Below, one piece after another: positions 58,601 to 61,600 of a DNA stretch of 64,000 nt (its first letter is position 1; each line of letters starts with the position of its first letter). The notes under the pieces are model-generated. The model was not told the origin of the DNA and ran no database searches. It saw only the letters and a list, made by a program, of their open reading frames with translations. The position numbers and the translations under genes are program-made. The stretch comes from Phylloscopus collybita (lineage: Eukaryota; Chordata; Aves; Passeriformes; Phylloscopidae). The DNA is taken from assembly GCA_027886175.1 (NCBI GenBank), contig JAJNNQ010000044.1, forward strand, positions 1 through 64,000. The letters are read 5' to 3'.

Positions 58601-61600
58601 CCCTCCTGCCCGCTCAGTGCCGGGGTTCAGCGCTGCCCTCTCAGGCAATCAGCTCGGCTGGCTCCTGCCAGGCAGCCACACGCCAGCCAGCCAGCCAGGC
58701 TGCCATCAGCGTGGCCACCTGCTCCCGGCTGCACAGGCCCGCAGCACTTCCATCCCCATCTGCTGCCCGCAGCCGGGGCTGCACTGGGGCTGCACTGGGG
58801 CTGCACTGGGGCCGGGACTGCCCCTCACAGCTTGTGGGGCCGGGGCTGCCCCACTGCCAGCCCCCGCTGCTTTCCCTTTGTTCTCCCCAATAAAACCGGG
58901 ACACGCGCAGCCCTACAAACCCTCTTGTGCCCGGTTGCCTGCAAGAGCTCGTTTGGCTGAAGGTTTTGAGGGGAAAATGAATTTTTAAAGCAAATCACCT
59001 GCTCCAAACGCGGAATGTGCCGCTGCCCCGAGCAGCGACAGCGCCTCACAGCTCCGTTCTGCGGTGCCAGCACTGTGCCCTGCCCGTCCCAATCTGCTGC
59101 TCAGCCTGTCCCTGTGCCCTGCCCGTCCCAATCTGCTGCTCAGCCTGTCCCTGTGCCCTGCCCATCCCAGAACCGCTGCTCAGCCTGTCCCTGTGCCCTG
59201 CCCGTCCCAATCTGCTGCTCAGCCTGTCCCTGTGCCCTGCCCATCCCAGAGCTGCTGCTCAGCCTGTCCCTGTGCCCTGCCCATCCCAATCTGCTGCTCA
59301 GCCTGTCCCTGTGCCCTGCCCATCCCAGAGCTGCTGCTCAGCCTGTCCCTGTGCCCTGCCCGTCCCAATCTGCTGCTCAGCCTGTCCCTGTGCCCTGCCC
59401 GTCCCAATCTGCTGCTCAGCCTGTCCCTGTGCCCTGCCCATCCCAGAACCACTGCTCAGCCTGTCCCTGTGCCCTGCCCATCCCAGAACCGCTGCTCAGC
59501 CTGTCCCTGTGCCCTGCCCATCCCAGAACCGCTGCTCAGCCTGTCCCTGTGCCCTGCCCATCCCAGAACCGCTGCTCAGCCTGTCCCTGTGCCCTGCCCG
59601 TCCCAGAGCTGCTGCTCAGCCTGTCCCCGTGCCCTGCCCATCCCAATCTGCTGCTCAGCCTGTCCCTGTGCCCTGCCCATCCCAATCTGCTGCTCAGCCT
59701 GTCCCCGTGCCCTGCCCATCCCAGAACCACTGCTCAGCCTGTCCCCGTGCCCTGCCCGTCCCAGAACCGCTGCTCAGCCTGTCCCCGTGCCCTGCCCATC
59801 CCAGAACCGCTGCTCAGCCTGTCCCTGTGCCCTGCCCATCCCAATCTGCTGCTCAGCCTGTCCCTGTGCCCTGCCCATCCCAGAACCACTGCTCAGCCTG
59901 TCCCCGTGCCCTGCCCATCCCAGAACCGCTGCTCAGCCTGTCCCTGTGCCCTGCCCATCCCAGAACCGCTGCTCAGCCTGTCCCCGTGCCCTGCCCGTCC
60001 CAATCTGCTGCTCAGCCTGTCCCCGTGCCCTGCCCATCCCAGAACCGCTGCTCAGCCTGTCCCTGTGCCCTGCCCATCCCAGAACCACTGCTCAGCCTGT
60101 CCCTGTGCCCTGCCCATCCCAGAACCACTGCTCAGCCTGTCCCCGTGCCCTGCCCATCCCAGAACCACTGCTCAGCCTGTCCCTGTGCCCTGCCAGGTGT
60201 CCCCGGCCCAGCCCACGCCCAGCACGGGCGGGCGGCGCAGGCGGGCGGCCGACGAGGACCCGGACGAGCGGCGGCAGCGATTCCTGGAGCGGAACCGCGC
60301 GGCCGCCTCGCGCTGCCGCCAGAAGCGCAAGCTCTGGGTGTCCTCCCTGGAGAAGAAAGCCGAGGAGCTCACCAGCCAGAACATCCAGCTGAGCGTGAGT
60401 ATGTAACTGGGGCTGGGCACGGCCCCCGGAGCAGCCAGCCCGGCTCTGCTGCTGCCGTCCCAGCCCCGGCGCTCCCCGGGAGCTCTGACCCCTCCCTGGA
60501 GCCCCGGGAGTGGCTGGGCACCTTCTCCAGGGTGGGATTTGCTCTCCCCACGCCCTTCCCCTCCCGCTGGGGCTGCCTGGGGCAGAGGGAGGCTCTGCCA
60601 CTGTGCCCACGCTGGTTTTCCTGCCTCGCCCGGGCTCTCCTGGTGTGCCAAGAGCTGCAGCACACCTGGAAGTGCAGGTTCACTCCTGGTTCTGCCAGGG
60701 GAGCTGCCAGCCCTGGCCAGGGCGAGGCAGAGGCTGAGCTCAGTCCCTGGGATCTGCTGCAGCCCAGACCATGCTGGTTCTGTTCCCTTCCAAGGCAATT
60801 CCAGGAGCTGTTTCCTTGGGCAGCTTTGGGATGGCAGGAGGCTCAGGAGGAGCTCAGTGACCACAGACGGGGACAGGGAAGCGCTGCTGCCCCTTGGCCA
60901 GACTCCCCACAGCCAGAACTTGGCTGGAGGTGCCAGGGGTGCTCCGATGAGGCAGAATGGGAGTTTGCAGAGCCCTCCAGGGCAGGGCTGCTGTGGGTGA
61001 CGGGCGGGTGTGTCTGCCTGTGCCCTCAGAACGAGGTGACGCTGCTGAGGAATGAGGTGGCTCAGCTGAAGCAGCTGCTGCTGGCCCACAAGGACTGTCC
61101 CGTCACGGCCCTGCAGAAGAAGACTCAGGGCTACCTGGGTGAGTGATGGGGCCTGGGCTGGCTCTGGCTGCCAGGGGAGGGAGGGAATTGTCCCCTCAGG
61201 CCGTGTCTGTCACCTCCCTGTCACCTCCCTGTCACCCCCGGTCAGTGCAGTCACAGCACAGGGACAGAGCAGGGAGTGCACAAGGCCTGGGCTGGAAGGG
61301 ACCCTCGAGGCTCCTCACAGGACACCCCAAAAGCCCCAGAGCCCCCCAAGGGTGTTCCTGCCCATCTCCTGCTGAGGACGCCCCAGGTTGTCCCTCTGAG
61401 CCCTGGGGTGGCAGCAAGGGCAGTGCCAGGGCAGGGACTGTGTCCCTCTGCCTCCCCAGAGTGGGGTATTTGGTGTGGGTCTGCCCCTCCCTGCTCCCAG
61501 CAGCGAGCCAAGCCCTCAATAATCCATTTGAAGCCCAAAATTTGCTGCTGCACAGCAGAGGCAGAGTCAGGAAAGGCCAGACTCTCTCAATGACATCATA

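Noticed and set aside
59017..61146. A 709-codon frame across the bZIP region
   Set aside because: It reads the bZIP exon in the wrong frame (AQHGRAAQAGG...). The correct frame is the one ending QNIQLS at 60394.
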